Shown here in pieces: positions 33,665 to 42,120 of a stretch of 64,000 nt of DNA. This DNA comes from Candidatus Aminicenantota bacterium (GTDB lineage: Bacteria; Acidobacteriota; Aminicenantia; S016-38). The notes below the pieces were generated by a model. It saw only the letters and a program-made list of their open reading frames with translations, was not told the DNA's origin and made no database searches. A program made the position numbers and the translations under genes. The DNA is taken from assembly GCA_026987025.1 (NCBI GenBank), contig JALSNJ010000040.1, forward strand, positions 80,451 through 144,450. The letters are read 5' to 3'. Positions within the stretch are counted from its first letter, which is position 1. Every line of letters begins with the position of its first letter.

Positions 33665-34387
33665 TTAACTTTCTGGTAGGTGTTTTTTCAGCCATGGCTT
33701 AAGTTTTTCCAGGGCTTCCTCCGCCGAGTCGGCGTATTCAATGATTTCCCAGTCCTCTCTGGATATATAACCTTTTTCTATAAGCCTGGGAAAATTTACC
33801 GTGCTGTTCCAGTGCTGTGTCCCCACCAGTATCACGGGTATTTTTCTTTTCTTCCCCGTCTGTATGAGGGTCAGGGTTTCAAACAACTCGTCCATGGTGC
33901 CGTATCCCCCTGGAAAGAAAATCTCTGCCTTGGCCAGATACATGAACCAGAACTTCCTCATAAAGAAGTAATGAAATTCAAAATTGAATTCAGGGTCTAT
34001 GTAGTCGTTGGGGAGCTGCTCCTGGGGTAAGGAAATATTGAAGCCTATGGAGGGCACCCCGGCCTTCCTGGCCCCGCGGTTGGCGGCCTCCATTATTCCA
34101 GGTCCTCCTCCGGTGCATATACCGAAGCCGTGGTCCCTGTGGTTTTCCTTAACCCAGAGCCCTATGCGGTAGGCCAGTTCCTCTGCCATGAGATAATACT
34201 TCCTGTTTTCCGGATCAGGGTCCTCTCTGGTTATCCTTGAAGAGCCGTAGAAGACCACGGTGTGCCTTATCCCTGCCTTCTTAAGCTTTCTTTCGGGATG
34301 GAGGTATTCGGAGAGGATTCTTACTGTCCTCGCCGCCGGTGAATTTAAAAATTCCGGGTCCTTGTATGCCTTTTTTGCTCTTTCCAT
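33665..34387 (-). CDS. LOG-family (TIGR00730-like) Rossmann-fold protein
   Basis: A 240-residue member of the lysine-decarboxylase-like LOG family. The signature is GICTGGGPGIMEAANRGA followed later by PGGYGTMDELFETLTLIQTGK, the nucleotide 5'-monophosphate phosphoribohydrolase motif. In plants and some bacteria LOG enzymes release cytokinin-type nucleobases; here the substrate is unknown. ATG 34387 is chosen for its leaderless spacing to a -10 box; an ATG six codons upstream is also in frame. Confidence 0.85.
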   Translation of the reverse strand: MERAKKAYKDPEFLNSPAARTVRILSEYLHPERKLKKAGIRHTVVFYGSSRITREDPDPENRKYYLMAEELAYRIGLWVKENHRDHGFGICTGGGPGIMEAANRGARKAGVPSIGFNISLPQEQLPNDYIDPEFNFEFHYFFMRKFWFMYLAKAEIFFPGGYGTMDELFETLTLIQTGKKRKIPVILVGTQHWNSTVNFPRLIEKGYISREDWEIIEYADSAEEALEKLKPWLKKHLPES

Positions 34388-34393
34388 TGAAAA

Positions 34394-34402
34394 ATAATAC
34401 CA
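34394..34402 (-). promoter_or_regulatory. Extended -10 element, leaderless start of the LOG gene
   Basis: Minus-strand TGG-TATTAT (hexamer 34394-34399) lies 6 nt before the ATG at 34387. No Shine-Dalgarno and no -35 were seen. Confidence 0.4.
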
Positions 34403-34439
34403 CATTTCTTCACGGGTATGCGTCCGGTCATGGTTTTTC

Positions 34440-34468
34440 TTTACAAATCCCTGGGAAACTTATAAAAT
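34440..34468 (+). promoter_or_regulatory. Predicted promoter of the tol-pal operon, leaderless spacing
   Basis: TTTACA (34440-34445), a 17-bp spacer and TAAAAT (34463-34468). The tolQ ATG at 34476 is 7 nt after the -10 box and has no Shine-Dalgarno sequence. Confidence 0.55.
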
Positions 34469-34475
34469 ACCCGGG

Positions 34476-35120
34476 ATGAATGTCCTCGGCCTTTATGCCC
34501 AGACCACCTTAGTGGCCAAATTAGTCATATTCATATTGATAGGTTTTTCCTTCTATTCCTGGGCGGTTATAATCGCCAAATACCTTTTTCTAAACGCCGT
34601 AAGAAAAGACAATGAGGAGGTGAAGAGGGTTCTTTTCAGGGCCAGGGACATGAAAGACTTTCAAAAGATAGCCCGTAGGTTTCCCCGTTCTTCCTTCTCC
34701 AAAATTTTTATGGGCATAAACGAGGACATTAAGAATAAGAAAATATCCTCCTTAGAATCCCTGGAAAGGGCCCTCCTCCAGAGGCTGACTGAGGAGATAA
34801 ATCGCCTGGAGGCCTATGTTTCCTTCTTAGCGATAACCGCCAGCTCTGCTCCCTTCATCGGTCTTTTCGGCACCGTCTGGGGAATAATGAACGCCTTCCG
34901 GGAGATCGGGGTGAAGAAGACCGCTTCCCTGGTGGCGGTGGCCCCTGGAATTGCTGAAGCCCTGATAACCACCGCCGCCGGCCTTTTTGCGGCGGTGCCC
35001 GCGGTTATTTTTTACAATTATTTTTCCGCCAAGATACGCAGGCTTTCCCAGGAGGCGGAGAATTTCTCCAACGAGATACTCATAGTGGCCGAGAGACTAA
35101 CGAAGAATGCTGAGGAATAG
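34476..35120 (+). CDS. tolQ: TolQ/ExbB-type proton channel subunit
   Basis: Inner-membrane subunit of the TolQR or ExbBD motor, 214 residues with three membrane helices. The MotA/TolQ/ExbB signature lies at ITASSAPFIGLFGTVWGIMNAFREIG and then APGIAEALITTAAGLFAAVPAVIFYNYFS. It is first in a complete Tol-Pal operon. Overlaps tolR by 14 nt. Confidence 0.9.
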   Translation: MNVLGLYAQTTLVAKLVIFILIGFSFYSWAVIIAKYLFLNAVRKDNEEVKRVLFRARDMKDFQKIARRFPRSSFSKIFMGINEDIKNKKISSLESLERALLQRLTEEINRLEAYVSFLAITASSAPFIGLFGTVWGIMNAFREIGVKKTASLVAVAPGIAEALITTAAGLFAAVPAVIFYNYFSAKIRRLSQEAENFSNEILIVAERLTKNAEE

Positions 35121-35517
35121 GATAAGCTACGCCCCCAGGGCCATGGCGGAAATCAATGTAACACCCTTAGTGGATGTTATGCTGGTCCTTTTAATAATTT
35201 TCATGGTGACGGCCCCCATGATGCAGGTGGGCATAGATGTTGACCTCCCCACCGCCGGCTATATTTCCACCAAGGAGGAAACCCGGCTGGTCATTACCAT
35301 AGACAAAAAGGGCTATGTTCATTTTGACAAGAAGGTTATCCACCCGAAACTCCTGGAAGAGCAGCTGAAGGCCTACTTCCATGGAGCTAAAAAAAAGGTG
35401 GTTTTTCTTAGGGCAGACAGGTCCGTTCCCTACGGGAAGGTGATAGAGATCCTGGACATAATAAAGAGAAGCGGCATTGAGACGGTGGGATTGGTTATTC
35501 AGCCCAGGAGAAAATGA
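35107..35517 (+). CDS. tolR: TolR/ExbD-type motor subunit
   Basis: A 136-residue protein with one membrane helix. The ion-coupling aspartate lies in INVTPLVDVMLVLLIIFMV. A periplasmic domain (LVITIDKKGYVHF, VFLRADRSVPYGKVIEILDIIKRSGI) follows. It pairs with tolQ and overlaps the TonB/TolA-like gene (ATGA). Confidence 0.9.
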   Translation: MLRNRISYAPRAMAEINVTPLVDVMLVLLIIFMVTAPMMQVGIDVDLPTAGYISTKEETRLVITIDKKGYVHFDKKVIHPKLLEEQLKAYFHGAKKKVVFLRADRSVPYGKVIEILDIIKRSGIETVGLVIQPRRK

Positions 35518-36188
35518 GTCAGAAGAGGATTTTGAGGCTGGGACTTTTTCTCTCCTTCCTTTTTCATCTGGGATTCCTTCTGGTAGCTTCCCTGAGCAGC
35601 TTCGGGGAAAGGGCCAGGCCCAGGTTTCAGGAGTTCGTTTCCCTGGTGGAGCTTCCCGGTGGAGGAGGCGGCGGGGGAAGGCCCCAGCAGGGAAATGTAT
35701 GGGAGCTCAAGAAAATTACGAAAATTAAAAAGGAGCCCAAACTCGTCTATCCTAAGAAAAAATCCAGGAGGTATCGCTACATAAAAAGGAAAGGTTCTGT
35801 GGTGGTGAGGAAGAAAGCTTCCACGGGAGCTGCAGGCTCCCGGGGGGAAGGTGCTCCCACCATATCCTTTGCAGGAGGGCCGGGCAGCGGAGGAGGGGAA
35901 ATGCGCCTGGGAAATTTCCCGTATCCCTTCTTTCTCATCACGGTAAAGGAAAGGATAGGTTTTAACTGGGCGCAGCTCATGGGGGGAAGGAAGCTGGGGG
36001 CTGAAATATGGGTTTACTTCAAGATCAACCGGGAAGGAAGGATAATTGAAATCAAGCTGGAAAAGCCCAGTGGAATAACCAGGTTTGACAATTACGCTCT
36101 GCAGGCGGTTAAGAACGCCGAACCCTTCCCCCGGCTTCCCTCCACATACAGCGGAGCTTACCTTGCCATAAGGGTCATTTTTGAATAG
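35514..36188 (+). CDS. TolA/TonB-like energy transducer
   Basis: A 224-residue protein with an N-terminal membrane anchor (LGLFLSFLFHLGFLLVASL), a basic and glycine-rich periplasmic linker (about 55-135), and a C-terminal TonB/TolA-type domain (EIWVYFKINREGRIIEIKLEKPSG, then FDNYALQAVKNAEPFPRLP). Position between tolR and tolB argues for TolA function, but a TonB role for the receptor at 44610 is equally possible, because no other tonB is in the window. Confidence 0.8.
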   Translation: MSQKRILRLGLFLSFLFHLGFLLVASLSSFGERARPRFQEFVSLVELPGGGGGGGRPQQGNVWELKKITKIKKEPKLVYPKKKSRRYRYIKRKGSVVVRKKASTGAAGSRGEGAPTISFAGGPGSGGGEMRLGNFPYPFFLITVKERIGFNWAQLMGGRKLGAEIWVYFKINREGRIIEIKLEKPSGITRFDNYALQAVKNAEPFPRLPSTYSGAYLAIRVIFE

Positions 36189-36198
36189 AATTAACCCC

Positions 36199-37479
36199 AT
36201 GAGAAAAATTTTCCTCCTCGTATTTTTTACCTCTCAAATCCTTGCCCAGCAGGAGATAACCATAAGGATAAAGGGAGGGGTCCCGGCCATCAGAATAGCA
36301 ATTCCCCCTTTTCAGATAAGAACCTACACCCCCGAAGCTAAGGCCGCTGCGGAGGAAATAGAGGAAACCTTCAGGGCGGACCTCGCCTTTTCCAGGGTTT
36401 TTTCGCCCCTTTCCAGGGACCTTCTTTCCTTAGTGAAGGATACCAATCCTGAGAGGCCGGACCTTAAGGCCTGGGAATCGGTGGGGGCTTCCGTTGTATT
36501 CTTAGGAAAGGTGGAACAGAGGGGGGAGCAGCTCCGCTTCACCGGAAAGCTATACGATGCCAGAACCAGAGAGTTTATACTGGGGAAAAGCTTTTACGGA
36601 AAGATGAAGTTTCGCAGGCTTATGGCCCACCGGATGGGGGATGAGCTTTTGAAATACTTCGGCCAGATTCCCATATTCACCTCCAAAATAGCGTTTATAT
36701 CCGACAGGGACGGAAACAGGGAACTCTACATAATGGACTACGACGGGATGAACCAGGTCCGCCTTACCTACACCAGGGGAATGGAGATGCTTCCCGCATG
36801 GTCCCATAATGGGGAGATGATAGCTTACACCTCCTTTCGTCGGGGAAATCCTTCCCTTTACATAAGGTATATTTACCAGGGAAAGGACATGCTGGTGGCA
36901 GAGGGGGGCTCCAACATAACCCCGGACTTTTCACCTGACGACAAATTTCTCCTTTATTCCTCCTCCCTTCCAGGAAACTACGAGATTTACATTTACGACC
37001 TTCGGACGGGCCAGCGCAGGCGGCTGACCTATTCCTACGGCTCAGACCTCAGCCCCAAATGGTCGCCGGACGGGGAAAAGATTTTGTTCTCCTCGGACAG
37101 GAGCGGTTCCCCCCAGCTTTACATCATGGACAAAAACGGGAAGAATCCAAGGAGGATAACCTTTCAGGGAAGCTACAACGCCTCACCGGATTGGGCTCCC
37201 GACGGGGACAGAATAATATATGTAAGCAGAATTATGGGAAGGTTCAATCTGTATTTACTTTACCTTTCCACATCGCAGGTGATAAAATTAACTTCAGGCA
37301 TGGCCATGAACGAAAATCCCTGTTTTTCCCCGGATGGCCGTCATATAGTATTCTCCTCTAACAGGAGCGGAAAATATCAAATTTACATAATGGATTACGA
37401 TGGAAAAAACCTGAGGCAGCTCACTTCCCGGGGAAACAATCTTATGCCATCCTGGCAGAAAATAAATTATAGGAGGTAA
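36199..37479 (+). CDS. tolB: Periplasmic TolB beta-propeller protein
   Basis: A 426-residue exported protein. After a short signal (MRKIFLLVFFTSQILAQ) the N-terminal domain (about 25-155) precedes a WD40-like propeller with the repeated TolB motif: FISDRDGNRELYIMDYDG, WSHNGEMIAYTS, WSPDGEKILFSSDRSGSPQLYIM, FSPDGRHIVFSSNRSGKYQIYIMDYDG. It links Pal to the Tol complex. ATG 36199 is preferred for the signal peptide; a TTG at 36181 with AAGGG upstream is an alternative. Confidence 0.9.
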   Translation: MRKIFLLVFFTSQILAQQEITIRIKGGVPAIRIAIPPFQIRTYTPEAKAAAEEIEETFRADLAFSRVFSPLSRDLLSLVKDTNPERPDLKAWESVGASVVFLGKVEQRGEQLRFTGKLYDARTREFILGKSFYGKMKFRRLMAHRMGDELLKYFGQIPIFTSKIAFISDRDGNRELYIMDYDGMNQVRLTYTRGMEMLPAWSHNGEMIAYTSFRRGNPSLYIRYIYQGKDMLVAEGGSNITPDFSPDDKFLLYSSSLPGNYEIYIYDLRTGQRRRLTYSYGSDLSPKWSPDGEKILFSSDRSGSPQLYIMDKNGKNPRRITFQGSYNASPDWAPDGDRIIYVSRIMGRFNLYLLYLSTSQVIKLTSGMAMNENPCFSPDGRHIVFSSNRSGKYQIYIMDYDGKNLRQLTSRGNNLMPSWQKINYRR

Positions 37480-37481
37480 AA

Positions 37482-38024
37482 ATGAAGAAACTCACCCTGA
37501 TTCTGGTGGCTGGAATTTTTCTCCTCAGCCTGGCAGGCTGTAAGAAAAAAGAGAAGGTGAAGGTCATTCCCCCGACGGAGAAAAAGGTAGCCAGGACCGG
37601 AGAGGAGGTTAAGGAAAAGCCCATTCCCAAGCCCGTGGTTCAGGAAGAAAGCATTGAGGACATGAGTTTGGAGGAGATCAACAGGAAGGGCTACCTGCAG
37701 AGGATTCACTTTGACTTTGACAAATACAACATCAGGGAGGACCAGAAACCCATACTCATAAAGAACGCCCAGTGGCTCAAAGCTCATCCCACGGTGAAGA
37801 TCCTCATAGAGGGACACTGCGACGAGAGGGGAACCGAGGAATACAACCTGGCTCTTGGGGAGAAAAGGGCCAAGGCCGTCAGGGATTTTCTGATAAGCTT
37901 GGGAATTTCCCCCGACAGGATAAAAATAGTCAGCTATGGAAAGAGCCGTCCTCTGGACCCCAGGCACAATGAGGAGGCCTGGGCCAAGAACCGCAGGGCG
38001 GAATTTGTTATAATAGCCAAGTGA
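37482..38024 (+). CDS. pal: Peptidoglycan-associated lipoprotein Pal
   Basis: A 180-residue lipoprotein with signal and lipobox LLSLAGC (Cys is the lipidation site). A charged linker precedes the OmpA-type domain (about 65-180): IHFDFDKYNIREDQ, then ILIEGHCDERGTEEYNLALGEKRAKAV and NRRAEFVI, which bind peptidoglycan. Shine-Dalgarno AGGAGG precedes the ATG. Follows tolB directly. Confidence 0.95.
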   Translation: MKKLTLILVAGIFLLSLAGCKKKEKVKVIPPTEKKVARTGEEVKEKPIPKPVVQEESIEDMSLEEINRKGYLQRIHFDFDKYNIREDQKPILIKNAQWLKAHPTVKILIEGHCDERGTEEYNLALGEKRAKAVRDFLISLGISPDRIKIVSYGKSRPLDPRHNEEAWAKNRRAEFVIIAK

Positions 38025-38740
38025 GGAAAACACTTGCAATAGTTTTGGTTCTTCTTTTGTTTTCCCCTTCATACGCCCTGAGCCTGAGGAGGAAAAAGAA
38101 GAAAAAAGCTCAGAAAACCACCGGGGTCATCGCTGAGCAGAAGGGCGGGGTCAGTCAGGAGGACCTCGCCCTCCTCAGGGCGGATTTTAACCAGCTTCGG
38201 GAAAGATTAAAGGCCTTAGAAGAAGCTCTGAAGGAATGTCAGGGCACCAATTCTGAGGCCATGAGGAAAATAGAAGCCCTGCAGATGAGGGTGGCCGCCT
38301 TGGAGCAGAAGATAGACGAGCTAAAGCTGGCCATAAAGGCCCAGGGCAGGGCGCAGACCTCCTCTTCCGGAGAGATTCCCAGGGAGGAACTCTACCGAAA
38401 GGGTTTCAACGCCTTCATAGAGGGAAGGTATGAGGAGGCCATAACTTATCTGCGGGAATACGCTCAGAAGTATCCGCAGGGGAAAGCAAGCGCCAGCGCC
38501 ATGTTCTGGTGCGGGGAAAGCTATTTTAGAATGAACAACTACGCTGCGGCAGCTTCCTGGTATGAAAAGGTGGTTTCCCTTTTTCCGCAAAGCATAAAGG
38601 CCCCCACGGCCCTTTACCGTCTGGCCCAGTGTTATAAAAAAATGGGCAATGCAAGGAAGGCAAAAAAATACATAAGGGAGCTTCTTCAGAAGTACCCCGG
38701 ATCCGAGGAGGCTTCCTTGGCTAAAAGAGGTGAATATTGA
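38021..38740 (+). CDS. cpoB: Tol-Pal system protein CpoB/YbgF
   Basis: A 239-residue exported protein with a signal (TLAIVLVLLLFSPSYA). A coiled-coil region (about 45-110) is followed by TPR repeats (about 125-235) including YRKGFNAFIEGRYEEAITYL, AMFWCGESYFRMNNYAAAASWYEKVV, and ALYRLAQCYKKMGNARKAKKYI. In E. coli CpoB tunes cell-wall synthesis during division with Tol. GTG start overlaps the pal stop (GTGA). Confidence 0.9.
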   Translation: MRKTLAIVLVLLLFSPSYALSLRRKKKKKAQKTTGVIAEQKGGVSQEDLALLRADFNQLRERLKALEEALKECQGTNSEAMRKIEALQMRVAALEQKIDELKLAIKAQGRAQTSSSGEIPREELYRKGFNAFIEGRYEEAITYLREYAQKYPQGKASASAMFWCGESYFRMNNYAAAASWYEKVVSLFPQSIKAPTALYRLAQCYKKMGNARKAKKYIRELLQKYPGSEEASLAKRGEY

Positions 38741-39159
38741 AGGATAGGGGTTCTTTAAACAAGGTTATTCTGGTGGGCAGGCTTGGAAGGGACCCTGAGA
38801 TAAGGTACCTGCCCTCCGGCGAGGGTGAAAGGGCCCTGGCCCGCTTCACCTTGGCTACCACCCTGGTTTATAAAAAGGGCGATACCCTCCACGAAATAAC
38901 CGAGTGGCATTCCATTTATTGCTGGGGACAGCTGGCAGATTTCGCCAGGGAATATCTGAGGAAGGGAAAGCAGATCCTGGTGGAGGGAAAACTCCGCAGC
39001 CGTCGCTGGGAGCAGAACGGCCAGCCCAGAAAGGTAGTGGAAATTGAGGCGGAGAAGATAATTCTGCTGGGAAGAAAGGAGGAGCCCGCCGGGGAGGAAT
39101 TTCCTCCGGAACCTCCGGACCTTGGGCCTTCTGAGCCGGACGACGAAGTTCCCTTCTGA
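38737..39159 (+). CDS. ssb: Single-stranded DNA-binding protein
   Basis: A 140-residue OB-fold protein. Motifs are LNKVILVGRLGRDPEIRYLPSGE, then ITEWHSIYCWGQLADFAREYLRKGKQILVEGKL. The acidic C-terminal tip ends DDEVPF, which recruits partner proteins. TTG start overlaps the cpoB stop and has GAGGTG upstream. Its place at the end of a Tol-Pal operon is unusual. Confidence 0.95.
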   Translation: MKDRGSLNKVILVGRLGRDPEIRYLPSGEGERALARFTLATTLVYKKGDTLHEITEWHSIYCWGQLADFAREYLRKGKQILVEGKLRSRRWEQNGQPRKVVEIEAEKIILLGRKEEPAGEEFPPEPPDLGPSEPDDEVPF

Positions 39160-39186
39160 GGGAGATTTTTTCAGTTAAAGGGTTCC

Positions 39187-39873
39187 TCAGGGAAAATCTA
39201 TCCTCAGACCACTCCCTGCCTTCTTTGCCGGGAAGAATTCCCTGAAAATTCTTTCCGCCCTTTCTCCGCTACAATGGGATGGATAGGCCAGGATGACCCC
39301 GGCACCTTTAAGCCTTTCCGCCACCTTCCTTATTTTTTCCTGAGGGTCAGAAAAGAGGTGAAATCCTCCCATAACCACCATGGGTTTTGCGAATTTTTCC
39401 CGGGCCAGGTATGCGAAGTTTTCTATCCCGGGGTGGGAACATCCTCCCACAAGGAGAACCTTCTCCCCTCCTTCCACCACCAAGAATTGTTCTGGAACCG
39501 GGTGGGGAAGTTCGGGGCCTATCCATATACCGGGACGGATTTCCCTCCAGCCCCTTCCCCTGATTACTTCCGCCCCCTTCCTTTTAAGCTCTTCCTCAAA
39601 TTTATGGCTGAATCCCTCCCCCACATAAACCCTTACGCCGGGACTTTGTTTTACCAGAGGAAAAAGCCCTGCCGTGTGGTCCCAGTGGCCGTGGGATATA
39701 ACCACCTCCTTTATCCGCTCAGGAGGCACGGCCCTCTGGAGGTTTTCCATGAAGTCATCCGGGTCGGAGCCGGTGTCAAAGAGGAGGTCCTCCCCCAGCA
39801 GCAGGGCCCAGCCCCACCCGCTTTTCCACCCTTCCTTGGCGGAACGGTTGTCGTATATAACCGTTATCCTCAT
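39187..39873 (-). CDS. Metallo-beta-lactamase-fold hydrolase, dihydropterin-synthase-like group
   Basis: A 228-residue MBL-fold protein. N-terminal strand ITVIYDNRSA, metal motif SHGHWDHTAGL (HxHxDH), a VEGGEKVLLVGGCSHPGIENF segment and a final GGFHLF. The layout resembles the MJ0301/methanopterin-synthesis-type MBL subgroup. Substrate not determinable. Its ATG has leaderless spacing to a -10 box, and its promoter region lies back-to-back with that of nrdJ. Confidence 0.8.
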   Translation of the reverse strand: MRITVIYDNRSAKEGWKSGWGWALLLGEDLLFDTGSDPDDFMENLQRAVPPERIKEVVISHGHWDHTAGLFPLVKQSPGVRVYVGEGFSHKFEEELKRKGAEVIRGRGWREIRPGIWIGPELPHPVPEQFLVVEGGEKVLLVGGCSHPGIENFAYLAREKFAKPMVVMGGFHLFSDPQEKIRKVAERLKGAGVILAYPSHCSGERAERIFREFFPAKKAGSGLRIDFP

Positions 39874-39879
39874 GGGAAA

Positions 39880-39888
39880 ATTTTATCA
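39880..39888 (-). promoter_or_regulatory. Extended -10 element, leaderless start of the MBL gene
   Basis: Minus-strand TGA-TAAAAT (hexamer 39880-39885) lies 6 nt before the ATG at 39873. It sits 12 bp from the nrdJ -35 box on the opposite strand. Confidence 0.45.
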
Positions 39889-39897
39889 TTTTTCCGA

Positions 39898-39926
39898 TTG
39901 ACAACTAAATATTGCGATGGTATATT
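39898..39926 (+). promoter_or_regulatory. Consensus promoter of nrdJ
   Basis: A perfect TTGACA (39898-39903), 17-bp spacer and TATATT (39921-39926). This is the best sigma-70-type promoter in the window. The upstream NrdR-box-like site covers the spacer; the second follows the -10 box. Confidence 0.75.
39902..39917 (+). promoter_or_regulatory. NrdR-box-like operator 1
   Basis: The core CTAAATATTG (39905-39914) matches the NrdR consensus core CwAtATaTwG at 9 of 10 positions. It lies between the -35 and -10 boxes of nrdJ. It is spaced exactly 31 bp from box 2, the usual pairing for NrdR. Confidence 0.6.
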
Positions 39927-39932
39927 CTGAAG

Positions 39933-39948
39933 GCACAACATATTGTTA
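39933..39948 (+). promoter_or_regulatory. NrdR-box-like operator 2
   Basis: The core CAACATATTG (39936-39945) matches the NrdR consensus core at 9 of 10 positions, just downstream of the -10 box. Together with box 1 it would block polymerase when dATP/ATP-bound NrdR is present. No nrdR gene is in the window. Confidence 0.6.
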
Positions 39949-39958
39949 GGAGGGAAAG

Positions 39959-42052
39959 ATGGGAATTGAGGGTTTCACCGACAACGCCATCAATATTTTG
40001 AAGGCCAGGTATTTCATGAAGGACGAGGAGGGAAATCTTGTAGAAACAAAGCCCTCCCAGCTGTTCAACCGGGTGGCCACCTATGTGGCCGGGGCGGAGA
40101 GGACCAACAAAGCCCGAGATTACTGGAAGAAGAGGTTTTACGAAGTAATGATGAGGCGGGAATTTATTCCCAACAGCCCCACCCTCACAGGGGCCGGAAG
40201 GGATATGTGCCTGAGCGCCTGCTTCGTTCTCCCCATTGAGGATTCCATTGACAGCATTTTTGACGCCGTAAAGTACACCGCCATGGTTCACAAGGAGGGG
40301 GGAGGTACGGGCTTTGATTTTTCCAGAATAAGGCCCAAGGGCTCCATGGTGAAAAAGACCAGGGGGGTTGCCTCAGGTCCTGTTTCTTTCATGAAGATTA
40401 TTGACGCAGCCACAGAAGAAATAAAGCAGGGAGGGGTGAGAAGGGGCGCCAACATGGGAATTTTGAGGGTGGACCATCCGGACATTGAGGAGTTCATACA
40501 GACCAAGAGGGATGGAAAAAGCCTCACCAATTTCAACATCTCCGTGGCGGTAACTGAAAAGTTCTGGAAGGCCCTGAAGGAGGACGGGGAATACGAACTG
40601 GTGGCTCCCCACACCGGGGAAGTGGTGGGCACAAGAAGGGCCAGCGAGATATTTGACATGATAGTGGAGAGCGCCTGGGCCATAGGGGACCCCGGGCTGG
40701 TCTTCATAGACCGCATCAACGAACTGAATCCCACCAGGCCCTGGGGGGAGATAAGGGCCACAAACCCCTGCGGGGAACAGCCCCTCCACGATTGGGAAAG
40801 CTGCAACCTCGGCTCCATAAACCTGGCCCGGCTTTACGACCGCAAGAAGAAGGAGTTTGATTGGGATCGCTTTGCCTATGTGATAGAGACCGGAATAAGG
40901 TTCTTAGACAATGTGATAGATGTGAACAAGTTTCCCCTTCCCCAGATAGAGGAGATAACCAAGCTGAACCGAAGAATTGGTCTTGGGGTTATGGGCTTAG
41001 CGGACCTTTTCATCCTCATGGGGATAAAATACGATACCGAGGAGGCCTTGGAGTGGGCGGAGAAGATAGCCGGGTTCATGAGGGAAAAGGCGGAGGAGCA
41101 GACCAGGCTGCTGGCTGAGGAGAGGGGAAATTTCCCCAACATAGAAAACTCCATCTACAAAGGGGAAAAGAGGAGAAACGCCACCGTTCTTACCATAGCC
41201 CCCACAGGGACCATATCAAGGATAGCTGGAACCAGTTCCTCCATAGAGCCTGTTTTCGCCTTTGAGCTGGTATCCAACATCCTGGACGGAAAGCTCATAG
41301 ACATCCATCCCCTTTACAAGGAGTGGAAGGATGAGCACCCGGACGAACCCCTTCCTCCTTATTTCATAACGGCCCACGAAATTGAACCGGAATGGCACAT
41401 AAGGATGCAGGCTGCCTTCCAGAAGTATGTGGACAACGCCGTCTCCAAGACCATAAACTTCCCTAACTCGGCCACCGTGGAGGACATAAAGGAGGCCTAC
41501 CTTCTGGCCTATGACCTGGGGGTTAAGGGGATAACCGTATACCGGGACGGGTCCAGGGCGGAGCAGGTCCTTCAGAAGGCCGGCCAGGAGACGAAGCCCG
41601 TCCCCAAGGAAAGGCCGGACAGCCTCCCTTCCAGGACCGACAAGATAAAAACTGGTTTTGGAACACTTTATGTAACCGTCACCTTCATGGACCAGAAGCC
41701 CTTTGAGGTCTTCGCCCAGATAGGAAAAAGCGGCTATTCCACCATGGCCGACGCCGAGGCCCTGGGAAGGTTGATTTCCCTGGCTTTGCGTTCAGGAATT
41801 GAGCCAAAGCTGATAATAGAACAGCTGGAGGGGATAGGAGGCTCGGAGCCCATCTTCTACAACGGTGAGATGGTCCAGTCCATTCCCGATGCCATAGCCA
41901 AGGTCCTGAAGCGAATAATAGGCGAGGGGGAGATAAACTACCAGGAGAAGGATATGACCGTGGAGCGGTGCCCCGTCTGCGGATGGCCCCTTCCCGATGA
42001 GAAGTGCCCCACCTGTCCCAACTGCGGATGGTCCAAATGCGGTAGCCAGTGA
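39959..42052 (+). CDS. nrdJ: Adenosylcobalamin-dependent (class II) ribonucleotide reductase
   Basis: Reduces ribonucleotides to deoxyribonucleotides without oxygen. The 697 residues include the N-terminal active-site CLSACFVLPIEDS, substrate-binding GGTGFDFSRIRPKG and GVRRGANMGIL, and the catalytic block NPCGEQPLHDWESCNLGSINL. APTGTISRIAGTSSSIEP follows. The C-terminus carries a zinc-ribbon-like tail CPVCGWPLP..CPTCPNCGWSKCG that in the family re-reduces the active-site disulfide. Shine-Dalgarno TAGGAGGG. Two NrdR-box-like sites overlap the promoter. Confidence 0.95.
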   Translation: MGIEGFTDNAINILKARYFMKDEEGNLVETKPSQLFNRVATYVAGAERTNKARDYWKKRFYEVMMRREFIPNSPTLTGAGRDMCLSACFVLPIEDSIDSIFDAVKYTAMVHKEGGGTGFDFSRIRPKGSMVKKTRGVASGPVSFMKIIDAATEEIKQGGVRRGANMGILRVDHPDIEEFIQTKRDGKSLTNFNISVAVTEKFWKALKEDGEYELVAPHTGEVVGTRRASEIFDMIVESAWAIGDPGLVFIDRINELNPTRPWGEIRATNPCGEQPLHDWESCNLGSINLARLYDRKKKEFDWDRFAYVIETGIRFLDNVIDVNKFPLPQIEEITKLNRRIGLGVMGLADLFILMGIKYDTEEALEWAEKIAGFMREKAEEQTRLLAEERGNFPNIENSIYKGEKRRNATVLTIAPTGTISRIAGTSSSIEPVFAFELVSNILDGKLIDIHPLYKEWKDEHPDEPLPPYFITAHEIEPEWHIRMQAAFQKYVDNAVSKTINFPNSATVEDIKEAYLLAYDLGVKGITVYRDGSRAEQVLQKAGQETKPVPKERPDSLPSRTDKIKTGFGTLYVTVTFMDQKPFEVFAQIGKSGYSTMADAEALGRLISLALRSGIEPKLIIEQLEGIGGSEPIFYNGEMVQSIPDAIAKVLKRIIGEGEINYQEKDMTVERCPVCGWPLPDEKCPTCPNCGWSKCGSQ

Positions 42053-42085
42053 TAGGGTGAATTTGCAAAAATTTTGAAAAAAATC

Positions 42086-42113
42086 TTGACTTTTGGGAAA
42101 TTTGTAATATTAT
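42086..42113 (+). promoter_or_regulatory. Predicted promoter of the MerR-XRE-cupin gene, leaderless spacing
   Basis: TTGACT (42086-42091), 16-bp spacer, TATTAT (42108-42113). A second TATTAT three bases further on (42111-42116) would give a 19-bp spacer, the length typical of MerR-controlled promoters. The ATG at 42121 is 7 nt after the first -10 and has no Shine-Dalgarno. Confidence 0.5.
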
Positions 42114-42120
42114 TATAGGC

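Noticed and set aside
39160-39186. CTGAGG...CCTCAG inverted repeat between the convergent ssb and MBL genes
   Set aside because: The loop is about 20 nt and the T-run lies inside it, so it does not make a convincing intrinsic terminator.
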